Positions 1 through 8,362 of a DNA stretch of 62,389 nucleotides are shown one piece after another. The position numbers were made by a program, and so were the translations under genes. The notes beneath the pieces were generated by a model. That model had not been told where the DNA came from, did not search any database, and saw only the letters and a program-made list of their open reading frames with translations. The first letter of the stretch is position 1. The number at the start of each line of letters is the position of its first letter. The stretch is from an uncultured Arenicella sp. (lineage in GTDB: Bacteria > Pseudomonadota > Gammaproteobacteria > Arenicellales > Arenicellaceae): assembly GCA_938048185.1 (NCBI GenBank), contig CALIVT010000012.1:1-62389 (forward strand). The letters are read 5' to 3'.

Positions 1-72
1 TAACGCCCAAGGTATGGGCGCGCGCGGAGTGCGCGTCCAGCCCGCAGGGCGAAATACCCTTTCTTGTTAGGT
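1..72 (-). repeat. attC recombination site (partial at window edge)
   Basis: Read on the minus strand this has the architecture of an integron attC site. The R'' box ACCTAAC is at 72-66, and a GTTA that begins the R' box is at 4-1; the rest of R' lies outside the window. Between them L'' AAGGGTAT and L' ATACCTT are complementary except for one extra G in L'', the extrahelical base expected in attC sites. The centre is GC-rich and can fold into two more hairpins (GCCC/GGGC and GGGCGCGC/GCGCGTCC). The site lies just after the stop codon of the small gene at 77-406, as in a gene cassette. Confidence 0.75.
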
Positions 73-76
73 TTCT

Positions 77-406
77 TTACGAAGTAGCAATTTTGCATAT
101 TTGGCACATTGATTTTGATTCAGTAACCTCACCCATTCTGATGGTTTCCCAAAAAAATGAAACTATCTCTTTTACTTCTTCTGATACATCGCTTTTGTTG
201 ACGGTAAGATCCTTGCACCTGTCGCAAGGAGCAATTCTAAATTCTTCTCCATTCAAAGAGAAAGATTCATATTGCTCAAATGTGATTTGATGCTTCTCTG
301 CGAGTTTACGTACATCATCGAGAAACCGATCAAACCTAGGCTTTTCGGGGCCACCATCATCGTCTTGATAATGAAGCAGTATTTGCATTGCATGTGTACT
401 AAGCAT
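77..406 (-). CDS. cassette-encoded small protein with two CxxC motifs
   Basis: This is a 109-residue protein of unknown function. It contains CDRC near residue 61 and CQIC near residue 102, a four-cysteine pattern that suggests a small zinc-binding fold, although the spacing is long. There is no signal peptide or membrane segment. The ATG at 406 lies 7 bases after a GTTAGGT box, and the stop lies 4 bases before the attC R'' box. The gene therefore fills a roughly 415-bp cassette, as expected for an integron cassette. It is more AT-rich than the neighbouring ychF. I do not recognise the family. The gene itself is well supported by its position between recombination sites; its function is open. 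Confidence 0.6.
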   Translation of the reverse strand: MLSTHAMQILLHYQDDDGGPEKPRFDRFLDDVRKLAEKHQITFEQYESFSLNGEEFRIAPCDRCKDLTVNKSDVSEEVKEIVSFFWETIRMGEVTESKSMCQICKIATS

Positions 407-412
407 TTAGTA

Positions 413-483
413 AACCTAACAGCTTAGTAAATAGCGCGCGCATCTTCCTACTCGGCTAAATTCTAGATTTAGCTTGTAGGTGT
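413..483 (-). repeat. degenerate attC-like site
   Basis: On the minus strand a clear R' box GTTAGGT (419-413) precedes the cassette gene. About 71 bases away, ACCTACA (483-477) looks like an R'' box with one base lost. The intervening arms AAGCTAAAT and ATTTACTAAGCT are only partly complementary. The length matches the intact attC at 1-72. It could be a decayed attC of a preceding cassette or the remains of an attI site. No integrase gene is found to its right. Confidence 0.35.
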
Positions 484-717
484 TTATTTTTAATTGATTT
501 TTTAGCATTTTCCTTAATTTTCCCGGTGTGAAAGCGAGCCCGCTCTCTTTTGAGAATAACAGTGCGCGTTAACATTCTCAAGAAAATCATAAGTCTTTGA
601 TTTTATTATTCTAATTTTATTTTTCTGGCTGAAAGGAGGCGGCATTAGGTGCGAAAGGGGGCGATAGCTTTGAATATAGGTCGTTATACTGAAAAAATGT
701 CGTTCGTACATAGACGT
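484..717. other. AT-rich intergenic stretch without a supported gene
   Basis: No convincing coding region is present between the attC-like site and the ychF terminator. The only structure is an inverted repeat TGAGAAT (551-557) / ATTCTCA (574-580) around a GC-rich centre. A Shine-Dalgarno-like AAGGAGG lies at 633-639, followed by a GTG, but the reading frame runs into the terminator and ychF. It may be leftover cassette DNA. Confidence 0.4.
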
Positions 718-751
718 AAAAAAGGCCAATTACGACGTCGTAATTGGCCTT
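718..751 (-). terminator. intrinsic terminator of ychF operon
   Basis: A perfect 30-base palindrome covers 722-751, with 15-base arms ending in AAGGCC/GGCCTT. On the minus strand it is followed by six T residues (723-718). It lies 20 bases beyond the ychF stop, so it should end the prs-rplY-pth-ychF transcript. Confidence 0.85.
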
Positions 752-770
752 CTTGGGTTCCTACTTTTGA

Positions 771-1862
771 CTATACGTTAAATCTAAAATGCACTACATC
801 GCCGTCTTGCATCACATAGTCTTTGCCTTCTAGGCGAAAGCGGCCGGCTTCTTTGGCGCCTTGCTCTCCACCGTATTGGTCGTAATCCGCATAGGCGGTG
901 GTTTCGGCGCGAATGAAGCCACGTTCGAAGTCAGTGTGAATGACTCCGGCGGCTTGCGGTGCAGTGTTGCCTTTGCGAATGGTCCAAGCGCGCACTTCGG
1001 TTTTACCTGCTGTGAAGTAGGTTTGCAGGCCGAGTAGCTCATAGCCGGCGCGAATCACGCGGTCTAGGCCCGGTTCTTCTTGACCTATCTCTTCTAGAAA
1101 TTCTGTTTTTTCTTCGTCGTCAAGCTCGGCGATTTCTGATTCAATTGCGGCGCAAATCACCACTACGTTTGCCCCTTCCGCACTTGCGACCCCATTGACT
1201 GTGTCTAGGTGTGGATTATTCTCAAAACCGGCTTCGTCTACGTTGGCGATGTACATAGTTGGTTTGGCGGTCATTAAACAAAGGTGTTTAATTTTATCGG
1301 CGTCGTCTTTATCTAAACCCAGTGAACGCACTGGTTCGCCGATGTCCAAATGCGCCAACACTTTGTCGAGTATTTCCTTTAGCTTAATTTGCTCTTTGTC
1401 ACCCGATTTAGAACGTTTGGCTGCACGTTCGATGGCTTTCTCTACGGTTTCCATGTCGGCTAGACCGAGTTCGGTATGAATCACTTCGATGTCCGAGGCG
1501 GGGTCAACTTTGCCCGAGACATGAATGACATTGTCGTCATTAAAGCAGCGCACGACGTGTGCGATAGCATCTACTTCGCGAATATTCGCTAAGAACTGAT
1601 TCCCTAGGCCTTCGCCTTTTGATGCGCCTTCGACCAGGCCTGCTATATCGACAAATTCCATGGTGGCTGGAATAGTTTTATTGGGTTCGGCCAGCTCGGT
1701 TAATCGCTGTAATCGTGGGTCAGGTACTTCGACCATGCCGACGTTCGGTTCAATGGTGCAAAACGGATAGTTCTCGGCTTGAATACCCGAGTTTGTTAGC
1801 GCGTTAAATAAGGTTGATTTGCCTACGTTTGGCAAACCGACGATTCCGCATTTAAATCCCAT
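771..1862 (-). CDS. ychF: redox-regulated ribosome-binding ATPase YchF
   Basis: This is a 363-residue OBG-family P-loop protein, the usual YchF length. The G1 loop GLPNVGKST lies at residues 9-17, and the DxxG element appears in [16 protein letters not shown] helical middle and a C-terminal TGS domain ending in VHFRFNV follow. YchF binds ribosomes, prefers ATP to GTP and modulates translation and oxidative-stress responses. It is the last gene of the minus-strand group after pth, 21 bases downstream of it, which is the standard gammaproteobacterial order. The palindromic terminator follows directly. Identification is secure. Confidence 0.97.
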   Translation of the reverse strand: MGFKCGIVGLPNVGKSTLFNALTNSGIQAENYPFCTIEPNVGMVEVPDPRLQRLTELAEPNKTIPATMEFVDIAGLVEGASKGEGLGNQFLANIREVDAIAHVVRCFNDDNVIHVSGKVDPASDIEVIHTELGLADMETVEKAIERAAKRSKSGDKEQIKLKEILDKVLAHLDIGEPVRSLGLDKDDADKIKHLCLMTAKPTMYIANVDEAGFENNPHLDTVNGVASAEGANVVVICAAIESEIAELDDEEKTEFLEEIGQEEPGLDRVIRAGYELLGLQTYFTAGKTEVRAWTIRKGNTAPQAAGVIHTDFERGFIRAETTAYADYDQYGGEQGAKEAGRFRLEGKDYVMQDGDVVHFRFNV

Positions 1863-1883
1863 GTTGTAACCTTTTCTACTAGC

Positions 1884-2474
1884 TTACTTGGCTAGGTTTG
1901 TGTGTAATTCGTTCATAGCGCGGGGGTAATCACCCTGCGTTATAAGGTCGATCACGCGCAAGGACTCGGCAATGGCGTTATCGATATTATCTTGGTCTGC
2001 TTTACCAGCAGGCTTTAATACATAACCGGAGACGTCACGACCAACTCCGGGGTGGCCAATGCCAATTCTCAAGCGCGCAAAATCTTTAGTAGCACACTGC
2101 TGCGCGATATCGCGCAGACCATTATTGCCGCCGTGGCCACCACCTAATTTAAGGCGTGCGACACCGGGGTCTAAGTCTAGCTCGTCGTGTGCCACCAGTA
2201 TTTCAGACATCTCGATTTTATAATATTGAGTGGCGGCGAGCACTGCTTTACCGCTTAAGTTCATAAACGTGTCTGGCGTAAGCAGGCGCACGTCGCGGCT
2301 AGCGATGCTAACCTTTGCGCTGTAACCGAAACAGGTTTTATCTGCTTTGAGCGTGGTGCCAAGCTGCTCACACAACTTGTCTAAAAACAAAAACCCGGCA
2401 TTGTGCCGGGTTTTTGCATATTTTTCGCCCGGATTGCCAAGACCGACAATCAGCTTAACTGGCGATGGCGTCAT
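1884..2474 (-). CDS. pth: peptidyl-tRNA hydrolase
   Basis: This is a 196-residue enzyme that releases tRNA from peptidyl-tRNAs dropped by the ribosome. The signature GLGNPGEKYAKTRHNAGF starts at residue 11, and the catalytic His is residue 24. FMNLSG and LDPGVARLKLGGGHGGNNGL, which form the substrate-binding groove, follow. The ATG at 2474 lies only 5 bases after the rplY stop, so the two are surely co-transcribed. Length and motifs are ordinary for Pth1. Confidence 0.97.
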   Translation of the reverse strand: MTPSPVKLIVGLGNPGEKYAKTRHNAGFLFLDKLCEQLGTTLKADKTCFGYSAKVSIASRDVRLLTPDTFMNLSGKAVLAATQYYKIEMSEILVAHDELDLDPGVARLKLGGGHGGNNGLRDIAQQCATKDFARLRIGIGHPGVGRDVSGYVLKPAGKADQDNIDNAIAESLRVIDLITQGDYPRAMNELHTNLAK

Positions 2475-2479
2475 GCGCG

Positions 2480-3145
2480 TTACTCAGCAGGGTCGCCTTC
2501 AGCAGCCGCGTCACCCGCTTCTGCATCGTCACCAGCCGCCTCTTCTTCAGGCTCAACGGTGGCTTTCTTCGGTGCCAATACTGATGCAACAGGCAGCTCA
2601 AGATCTGAATCTTGCACTGTTGAGGCAAACTCAACACCTTCAGGCAATTTAATTTCACCTAATGAAACCGCTTCGCCCATGCCTAGACCAGACACATCAA
2701 CTTCAACGTATTCGGGCAAATCTGAGCCCAAACAACTGATATCAACGTTGGTCATGCTGTGCGACATAATGCCTGACTCAGTCTTAACACCAGGTGCATC
2801 TTCTTCACCCATGAAGTGCAATGGCACAGTCATGGTGATTTTGTCTTTACGACTTACGCGTTGAAAATCAAGGTGTAAAACTTGCGCCTTGTACGGATGC
2901 ATTTGCACGTCACGCAAAATTGCGCGCTGCAAGTCACCGTCGACTTTTAATTGGACCAATGCGGAATGGAAAGCTTCAACGTCCAATTGGTGCATGATCT
3001 TGTTTTGATCCACCAATAGGTATTGCTCATCTTCTCCACCGCCATAGACCACCACGGGTACTTGACCAGCGCGTCGTGCACGACGACTTGCTGCAGTACC
3101 AGATCCGGTTCTTACTTCAGCTTCTACTATAAAATTAGCACTCAT
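2480..3145 (-). CDS. rplY: 50S ribosomal protein L25/general stress protein Ctc
   Basis: This is the 221-residue long form of L25 (Ctc type), which binds 5S rRNA. The N-terminal L25 domain covers about residues 1-95 with the typical GTAASRRARRAGQVPVVVYG. A beta-rich TL5/Ctc C-terminal domain follows to about residue 190. The tail is acidic and Ala-rich, ending in a low-complexity stretch. The gene sits between prs and pth, its conserved place. The tail varies widely in this family, so its composition is not remarkable. Confidence 0.95.
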   Translation of the reverse strand: MSANFIVEAEVRTGSGTAASRRARRAGQVPVVVYGGGEDEQYLLVDQNKIMHQLDVEAFHSALVQLKVDGDLQRAILRDVQMHPYKAQVLHLDFQRVSRKDKITMTVPLHFMGEEDAPGVKTESGIMSHSMTNVDISCLGSDLPEYVEVDVSGLGMGEAVSLGEIKLPEGVEFASTVQDSDLELPVASVLAPKKATVEPEEEAAGDDAEAGDAAAEGDPAE

Positions 3146-3241
3146 TTCTTTTCTCTTAAAAGTTATGAATTATTTCCAATCACACGTTGGTCGAAACCGT
3201 CATGTGGACTTAAATTTCCACGTCAAAAACTAATGTTATTT

Positions 3242-4198
3242 TTAGTCTTCTTCTGTGAACAACGAACTCACCGAATCACTTACCGTAATTCTGCGAATCG
3301 ATTCGCCCAACAAGTGCGCGACCGACAATTGTCGAATCTTCTCGCTTGCTGCTGCTGCGTCAGACAATGGAATAGTATTGGTAACAACCACTTCGTCCAT
3401 TTCTGATGCATTAATTCTATTTACTGCTTCGCCCGACAACACCGGGTGAATTGCGTACGCTCGTACTGCGGTGGCACCGTGCTCTTTAAGTGCGTCGGCG
3501 GCTTTGCAAAGCGTGTTCGCGGTATCAACCATGTCGTCGATTAGCACGCAACTACGGCCTTTGACTTCACCAATGATGTTCATCACCTTAGCCACGTTGG
3601 CTTTCGGGCGACGCTTGTCAATTATCGCTAAATCGATGCCCAAACGTTTCGCGAGGGCTCGTGCTCGTACTACGCCGCCGATGTCAGGTGAGACAACAAT
3701 CATGTTGTCGTCTTTCAGGTTGCGCAAATCATCTAACAACACCGGCGAGCCATAAATGTTGTCCGTCGGTATATCAAAAAAGCCTTGAATTTGGTCTGCG
3801 TGCAGATCCATCGTCAAAACTCGGTCTGCGCCTGCGGTGCTGACCATTGAGGCAATCAACTTAGCACTGATCGGCACGCGTGAGTTACGTGGGCGTCGGT
3901 CTTGACGCGCGTAACCGTAATACGGCATTACCGCGGTAATGCGGTGTGCTGATGAGCGCTTACAAGCGTCAATCATCAACAGTAATTCAATCAAGTTTTT
4001 ATGGCTCGGCGCACAGGTCGGCTGAATGATGAAGACATCTCGACCACGTACGTTTTCTTGAATTTCAACGGTTATTTCACCGTCGCTAAACTGCTCAACG
4101 CGCGCTTTACCCAAGGGCAGCTTTAAATAATCAACCACTTGAGCTGATAAGTCTGGGTTCGCGTTGCCAGAAAAAACAAGCAAATTATCTATTGCCAC
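3242..4198 (-). CDS. prs: ribose-phosphate pyrophosphokinase
   Basis: This is a 318-residue enzyme making PRPP from ribose 5-phosphate and ATP for purine, pyrimidine, histidine and NAD synthesis. It shows the N-terminal FSGNANPDL, the flexible-loop KRRP and the PRPP-binding signature [17 protein letters not shown]. Histidine and aspartate residues of the metal site lie in [13 protein letters not shown]. The start is GTG at 4198, preceded by GAGG at a normal distance. The gene lies downstream of tRNA-Gln and ispE on the same strand, as in most gammaproteobacteria. Confidence 0.97.
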   Translation of the reverse strand: MAIDNLLVFSGNANPDLSAQVVDYLKLPLGKARVEQFSDGEITVEIQENVRGRDVFIIQPTCAPSHKNLIELLLMIDACKRSSAHRITAVMPYYGYARQDRRPRNSRVPISAKLIASMVSTAGADRVLTMDLHADQIQGFFDIPTDNIYGSPVLLDDLRNLKDDNMIVVSPDIGGVVRARALAKRLGIDLAIIDKRRPKANVAKVMNIIGEVKGRSCVLIDDMVDTANTLCKAADALKEHGATAVRAYAIHPVLSGEAVNRINASEMDEVVVTNTIPLSDAAAASEKIRQLSVAHLLGESIRRITVSDSVSSLFTEED

Positions 4199-4324
4199 AA
4201 TTACCTCACACTCTCTTAATAAGATGTTCCCAAGCTAAGTCTTGGCACGATTTTCTAATTCTACGTTCAAATAAGTCTGCTGCAGCGATTCTAATATCGA
4301 CGTGGCGATTTTGATACCGCCGAA

Positions 4325-4504
4325 GTGACATTAGTTGCTAGAGTTCAACAGATGAGAGTTCAAATACACGAAGTCGACAAAAACACTAAAGCTACAGAAG
4401 AAATTGTGGAAGGCATAGAGCAGAAAGGGGTGCAGGTTTATGAGACGCGCGAGCTAGAGGTTACGTTCCGCCCAATTTCGGTTAGGGCTCGGTTAACTGT
4501 CTAA
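4325..4504 (+). CDS. small ORF, uncertain, opposite strand to ispE-prs operon
   Basis: An open frame runs in the gap between prs and tRNA-Gln, against the surrounding transcription. From a GTG at 4325 it encodes 59 residues; from an ATG at 4352 it encodes 50. The predicted peptide is charged (VQIHEVDKNTKATEEIVEGI) and looks protein-like. The frame continues open upstream of the GTG to about 4293 without a better start. No good ribosome-binding site is visible. It may be a gene remnant or chance; I do not recognise it. Confidence 0.25.
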   Translation: MTLVARVQQMRVQIHEVDKNTKATEEIVEGIEQKGVQVYETRELEVTFRPISVRARLTV

Positions 4505-4518
4505 AACTAAATCGTGAA

Positions 4519-4594
4519 TGGCTGGGGTGGAAGGATTCGAACCTTCGAATGCCGGAATCAAAATCCGGTGCCTTAACCACTTGGCCACACCCCA
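4519..4594 (-). tRNA. tRNA-Gln (anticodon TTG)
   Basis: A 76-base cloverleaf with encoded CCA reads on the minus strand from 4594 to 4519. The acceptor arms are TGGGGTG/CACCCCA with discriminator G. The anticodon stem CCGGA/TCCGG encloses loop TTTTGAT, giving anticodon TTG (Gln). The T-arm contains GGTTCGAATCC. It lies between ispE and prs, the conserved site of tRNA-Gln in many gammaproteobacteria. Confidence 0.95.
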
Positions 4595-4697
4595 GTGTGT
4601 ATATATTTTTGGCATTCACGCCTTGCTGTTCAACGGCTGTCCTTGCTAAATCACTACGACACGCTTACTAGCGATACGTATTTATGAAACGCTAAGT

Positions 4698-5558
4698 CTA
4701 CTTATAAAGACTCAACAAAGGGTGATTATTTAGCCCTTTAGCAACAAAACCTACTGAATTTTCAGGCTTTTGAGTAAGTATCACCTCGCCATGTTGTTGG
4801 TCTTCAACGGCCATAAAAACTGACCCTCCTGACCCGCTCATGCGCGGCTTTCCAAACTGACTAAGCCACTCAAGAAGCTTGTCGACCTCGGCGTATTCAG
4901 CTCGAACTATCGGCTCTAACTGGTTTTCACCGAAACTTGCGTCCACGCCTTTCTCGAGAGCGCGTATTTTCTTCATCTGGGGGGCTGCTGTCAAATGTTT
5001 ATTTGAAAAAATTTTAGCGGTAGAAACGTTGATTTGCGGGTTCAAAACCAGATACCACGGCTCAGCCAAATCAATTGGCGTCAACTGCTCGCCTACGCCT
5101 TCGGCCCAAGCGGCTTGCCCCATAACGAACACGGGCACATCCGCGCCGAGTTGCAGACCTAATTTGGCGAGTTTTGCACGGCTAAACCCAAGCTTCCAGA
5201 GCTGATTTAACGCAATTAGCACGGTCGCTGCGTCAGAACTTCCGCCGCCTAGGCCACCGCCCTGGGGTATACGCTTTAGCAGATCGATGGTCACACCCGC
5301 ATTTTTACCAGCAAACGGCTGTAATAAACGCGCTGCACGTAAACATAAATCAAGGTCTTCACTAAAATCAGCGGCGTAGGTGCGCGCAATCTCAGCACGG
5401 GTGTTTAATTCAAAAAACAACTCGTCACCGTAGTCTAAGAACTGGAAGACCGTCTGCAGGTTGTGGTAACCGTCTTCGCGCTTGCCAACAATATGCAAAA
5501 AGAGGTTTATTTTACACGGTGCAGGCCACGCTTTTCGGCGCGCGGGTGCTAGTGCCAT
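4698..5558 (-). CDS. ispE: 4-diphosphocytidyl-2-C-methyl-D-erythritol kinase
   Basis: This is a 286-residue GHMP-family kinase of the MEP isoprenoid pathway. The N-terminal PAPCKINLFLHIVGKREDGYHNL carries the substrate-binding Lys. The ATP-binding glycine loop is PQGGGLGGGSSDAAT near residue 92. RMSGSGGSVF, the third GHMP motif, is near residue 240. It overlaps the 3' end of lolB by 10 bases and precedes tRNA-Gln and prs, the standard operon. Confidence 0.97.
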   Translation of the reverse strand: MALAPARRKAWPAPCKINLFLHIVGKREDGYHNLQTVFQFLDYGDELFFELNTRAEIARTYAADFSEDLDLCLRAARLLQPFAGKNAGVTIDLLKRIPQGGGLGGGSSDAATVLIALNQLWKLGFSRAKLAKLGLQLGADVPVFVMGQAAWAEGVGEQLTPIDLAEPWYLVLNPQINVSTAKIFSNKHLTAAPQMKKIRALEKGVDASFGENQLEPIVRAEYAEVDKLLEWLSQFGKPRMSGSGGSVFMAVEDQQHGEVILTQKPENSVGFVAKGLNNHPLLSLYK

Positions 5559-6244
5559 GTCTTGGCAATTAGCTTAACCACCACTGCCTGCTCGGGTGAC
5601 AATTGTTTGGTGGCGACTATTTTACGCGGCAAAAACTGCTCGCCATACGATTTATAATTACTGTATTTGATACGCCAACCCAATTGTTCAAGCAGCGCTA
5701 CGTTGCGGTTCTCGTCTAATTGATAACGATAGGTCGCCCCGGCGGTTGGTAGCACGAACAACCAACGACTCAAAGCATTAATTGGAATTGGCCAACCTAT
5801 AATATCGCTTAGCAATTCATCGGCACTGTGCCCTTGATGTAATACCCCTTTATTATCCGAAAGCTCGACGCCGTATTGATCAAACTGCAAACGCACCGCG
5901 CCGACACCAAGCGGCCCAAACAAGCGCACATTATTAGCTTGATCGGCATACTCCCAGATAATGTTGGCGGACTCTCGTAGTTGTGGTGCGGTTATACCCA
6001 CCTTCGCCGAATAACGCCATTGATGGGTATCAAGGTATTGTTGCTCGCGCTCAGTGAATACGCTCGCGTCGGCCCGCCACGTAGCCGCGCCCTGGTGGCT
6101 CGTGTCTGGGGCATCAGACAAGGTTTTGCACGCTGACACCATACCGAGCAGTAAAAGAATCAAGACAAAACGGCGACAATGAATAAATCGACGATGATCA
6201 AACCGTAAATAGCTAAAATTAGAACGGTAAAGATTAGGCGACAT
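5549..6244 (-). CDS. lolB: outer-membrane lipoprotein LolB
   Basis: This lipoprotein receives lipoproteins from periplasmic LolA and inserts them into the outer membrane. A basic N-terminus leads into LILLLLGMVSAC, a lipobox with the acylated Cys near residue 39. The mature part shows the LolB pattern WRYSAKVGI near the start and NVRLFGPLGVGAVRL. A GTG nine bases upstream (6253) is an alternative start; I prefer the ATG at 6244, which has GAGTGAG in front. The n-region is longer than usual. The neighbouring ispE and TPR genes are conserved partners. Confidence 0.9.
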   Translation of the reverse strand: MSPNLYRSNFSYLRFDHRRFIHCRRFVLILLLLGMVSACKTLSDAPDTSHQGAATWRADASVFTEREQQYLDTHQWRYSAKVGITAPQLRESANIIWEYADQANNVRLFGPLGVGAVRLQFDQYGVELSDNKGVLHQGHSADELLSDIIGWPIPINALSRWLFVLPTAGATYRYQLDENRNVALLEQLGWRIKYSNYKSYGEQFLPRKIVATKQLSPEQAVVVKLIAKTWH

Positions 6245-6263
6245 TGTGCTCACTCGATTGAGG

Positions 6264-8147
6264 CTAACTGCGGTCTGCGCGCACCAGCTCTGGCTTCAAA
6301 TTGGGTGCCGCGCTAGAAAGGTCAACTTCATAACGTTTAAGCGTTTCATTCAATACCGAGTTTTCATCGTCTTCAGACAAGGTTTTACTCCACAACGCAC
6401 GCGCTTTATCCGGCTGACCAGACTCCCACAACACCTCGCCTAGATGCGCAGCAATTTCGGTCTCGGGGCTGGCATCATAGGCTTTTTGTAGATATTCGAT
6501 TGCGCCCTCAAGATCATTCAAACGGTACAAAACCCAGCCCATGCTGTCTAAGATATGGGCGTCGTTAGGCCGTAGTTCCAGGGCCTTGGCAATCAGCTCT
6601 TTGGCTTCGTCGTAGCGATCAGTCTGGTCCGCTAGGGTGTAACCGTAGGCGTTTAACGCGTTCGCATGGTCGGGCTGAGCGGCGATGATTTGCGCGAAAT
6701 CTTGCTCGGCGATATCGAGTCTTTTTAGCTCAGAGGCAACCAGCGCGCGCGCGTATAACAGTTCTAGATTATCGGGCAAATAGACTAGGGTCTCGTTGAC
6801 GTAACCAAAGGCTTCCTCAAGTTGCTTGGCTTCCATTAGCAAGTAGTGTCGCGTGATTGCAACCTGCACGTATTCGTCTTCAGTCTTTGGCTCGATGGCG
6901 CGCAAGGTATTAACCGCCATCGTCACGCCCTGCGTCTCATTGCGCATGTTAGCAACCTGAATCTGCGCGCGTATCAACATGCGTTCATCACTGATGTCGT
7001 TGAACAAGCGTTCGGCCGTTGCGTACTTTTTCTCGGCCACGGCGAGACGCGCAAGCGACCAGCGAATGTCATCGTTCTTAGGCTCTAAGCTTAAAGCGCG
7101 GCGATAGTAATAGGCTGATTTTTTGTTGTCTTCCAATTGTTCAGCCAACGCAGCGGTATATTGCAAGGCGTCCACATTTTTAGGGGCGTCTTTTAATACA
7201 CCTTGCATAACGGAATAGGCGCCTTGATAGTCTTTGGCTCGCGATAACTCAGCCGAGTGATTAATGCGCATTGCGATGGAACCAGGGTAATCTTTAACGA
7301 ATTGATCGATAAAGGCAGCGCGTTCGTCCAACTTGTTTTGTGTGCGCAAAATATTGGCGTTCATTTGCGCCGCCAAATCCCAACCGGGCCGCAGCTCGAG
7401 CGCTTTATCAACCCACACTTGCGCCGCTTCGTATTTTTTAAACGTTTCCGCTACATAGGCAGCGCTTACGTGAACTTGCGCGGATTGAGGATTCTGTTGT
7501 ACTAAATAATCGGCAATCTCAAAGCCGCCTTCGGGGTTTTTCTGACGTACTAGCAAGGCCACGACTTGCTTAATATAGCTGTCGATATCTTGATCCGCTT
7601 GTTGTGCCGTAATCGCTTGTTTGGCTGCGTCAAGCTGCGCCGAGCCAACTAAAGACAAAATATGCATATTTTGCGCATTAACACTGTTTGGCTTCAAACG
7701 CGTCCAAGCCGCAGCCCCCAAGGCCGCGCTTTTATAGTCTTCATCACGCAAAGCGATCAAGGTGGCCATCCGCGCTACGCGAAAATCTTTGCTCAGTTCC
7801 GCCGCCTTTAGCGCATTCGAGGTGGCAACTTGCCACGCACCTTGGTAAGACGCAAAGTTCATCAACAGCAGACGTTCAAGGGTTTCCGAATCCAGGTCTT
7901 GCAGCGGTAAATCTGGGTCTGCAGCAAGCTCGCGGTCTGAGGCAATTTTGAGCTGGTCGGGGTTCGCTTCCACCACTACGTCAGCCTGCTCGCCAATGTC
8001 GGCAGCCCCTTGACTCCCCTCGTTTGTCTCCACAACCTCGGCTTGGCTGTTAGATTGAGTCGCATCAGGCGTGCTAGCGCAAGCAGATAAAAGCACAATG
8101 CTGGCCCAGTAGGCCAAGAGCTTGGTAGTCGTTAGATATTTGTACAT
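6264..8147 (-). CDS. TPR-repeat lipoprotein upstream of lolB
   Basis: This 627-residue protein begins with a lipoprotein signal ending in VLLSACAS. An acidic, low-complexity linker follows to about residue 75, then about a dozen tetratricopeptide repeats. The clearest are around residues 480-590, for example NALNAYGYTLADQTDRYDEA. Similar large TPR proteins lie upstream of lolB in Pseudomonas and relatives, where they are thought to act at the cell envelope. No enzymatic motif is present. The gene lies 20 bases upstream of lolB and probably heads this operon. Confidence 0.85.
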   Translation of the reverse strand: MYKYLTTTKLLAYWASIVLLSACASTPDATQSNSQAEVVETNEGSQGAADIGEQADVVVEANPDQLKIASDRELAADPDLPLQDLDSETLERLLLMNFASYQGAWQVATSNALKAAELSKDFRVARMATLIALRDEDYKSAALGAAAWTRLKPNSVNAQNMHILSLVGSAQLDAAKQAITAQQADQDIDSYIKQVVALLVRQKNPEGGFEIADYLVQQNPQSAQVHVSAAYVAETFKKYEAAQVWVDKALELRPGWDLAAQMNANILRTQNKLDERAAFIDQFVKDYPGSIAMRINHSAELSRAKDYQGAYSVMQGVLKDAPKNVDALQYTAALAEQLEDNKKSAYYYRRALSLEPKNDDIRWSLARLAVAEKKYATAERLFNDISDERMLIRAQIQVANMRNETQGVTMAVNTLRAIEPKTEDEYVQVAITRHYLLMEAKQLEEAFGYVNETLVYLPDNLELLYARALVASELKRLDIAEQDFAQIIAAQPDHANALNAYGYTLADQTDRYDEAKELIAKALELRPNDAHILDSMGWVLYRLNDLEGAIEYLQKAYDASPETEIAAHLGEVLWESGQPDKARALWSKTLSEDDENSVLNETLKRYEVDLSSAAPNLKPELVRADRS

Positions 8148-8362
8148 ACTTCAGATTATAACCTTAATTTGTGTAACGCCCAGTAAATAAGGGCCATGGT
8201 ATTTATGCTCTTACGCGGCCGAACAGGAAAAAAATTGTAAACGCTACGCAACTCACTATTTCTCGGTCTATCTAAACCACGCGTCTTAGCCTACAATTTC
8301 AACACTGCGATACGTTGCCAAGCGCAATAGTTCGATTTACTTTCACCTGCGGTCTTTACTCT

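Noticed and set aside
649-820. Small ORF behind a strong AAGGAGG in the ychF downstream region
   Set aside because: Its frame runs through the ychF terminator palindrome and into ychF on the opposite strand; no independent support for coding.
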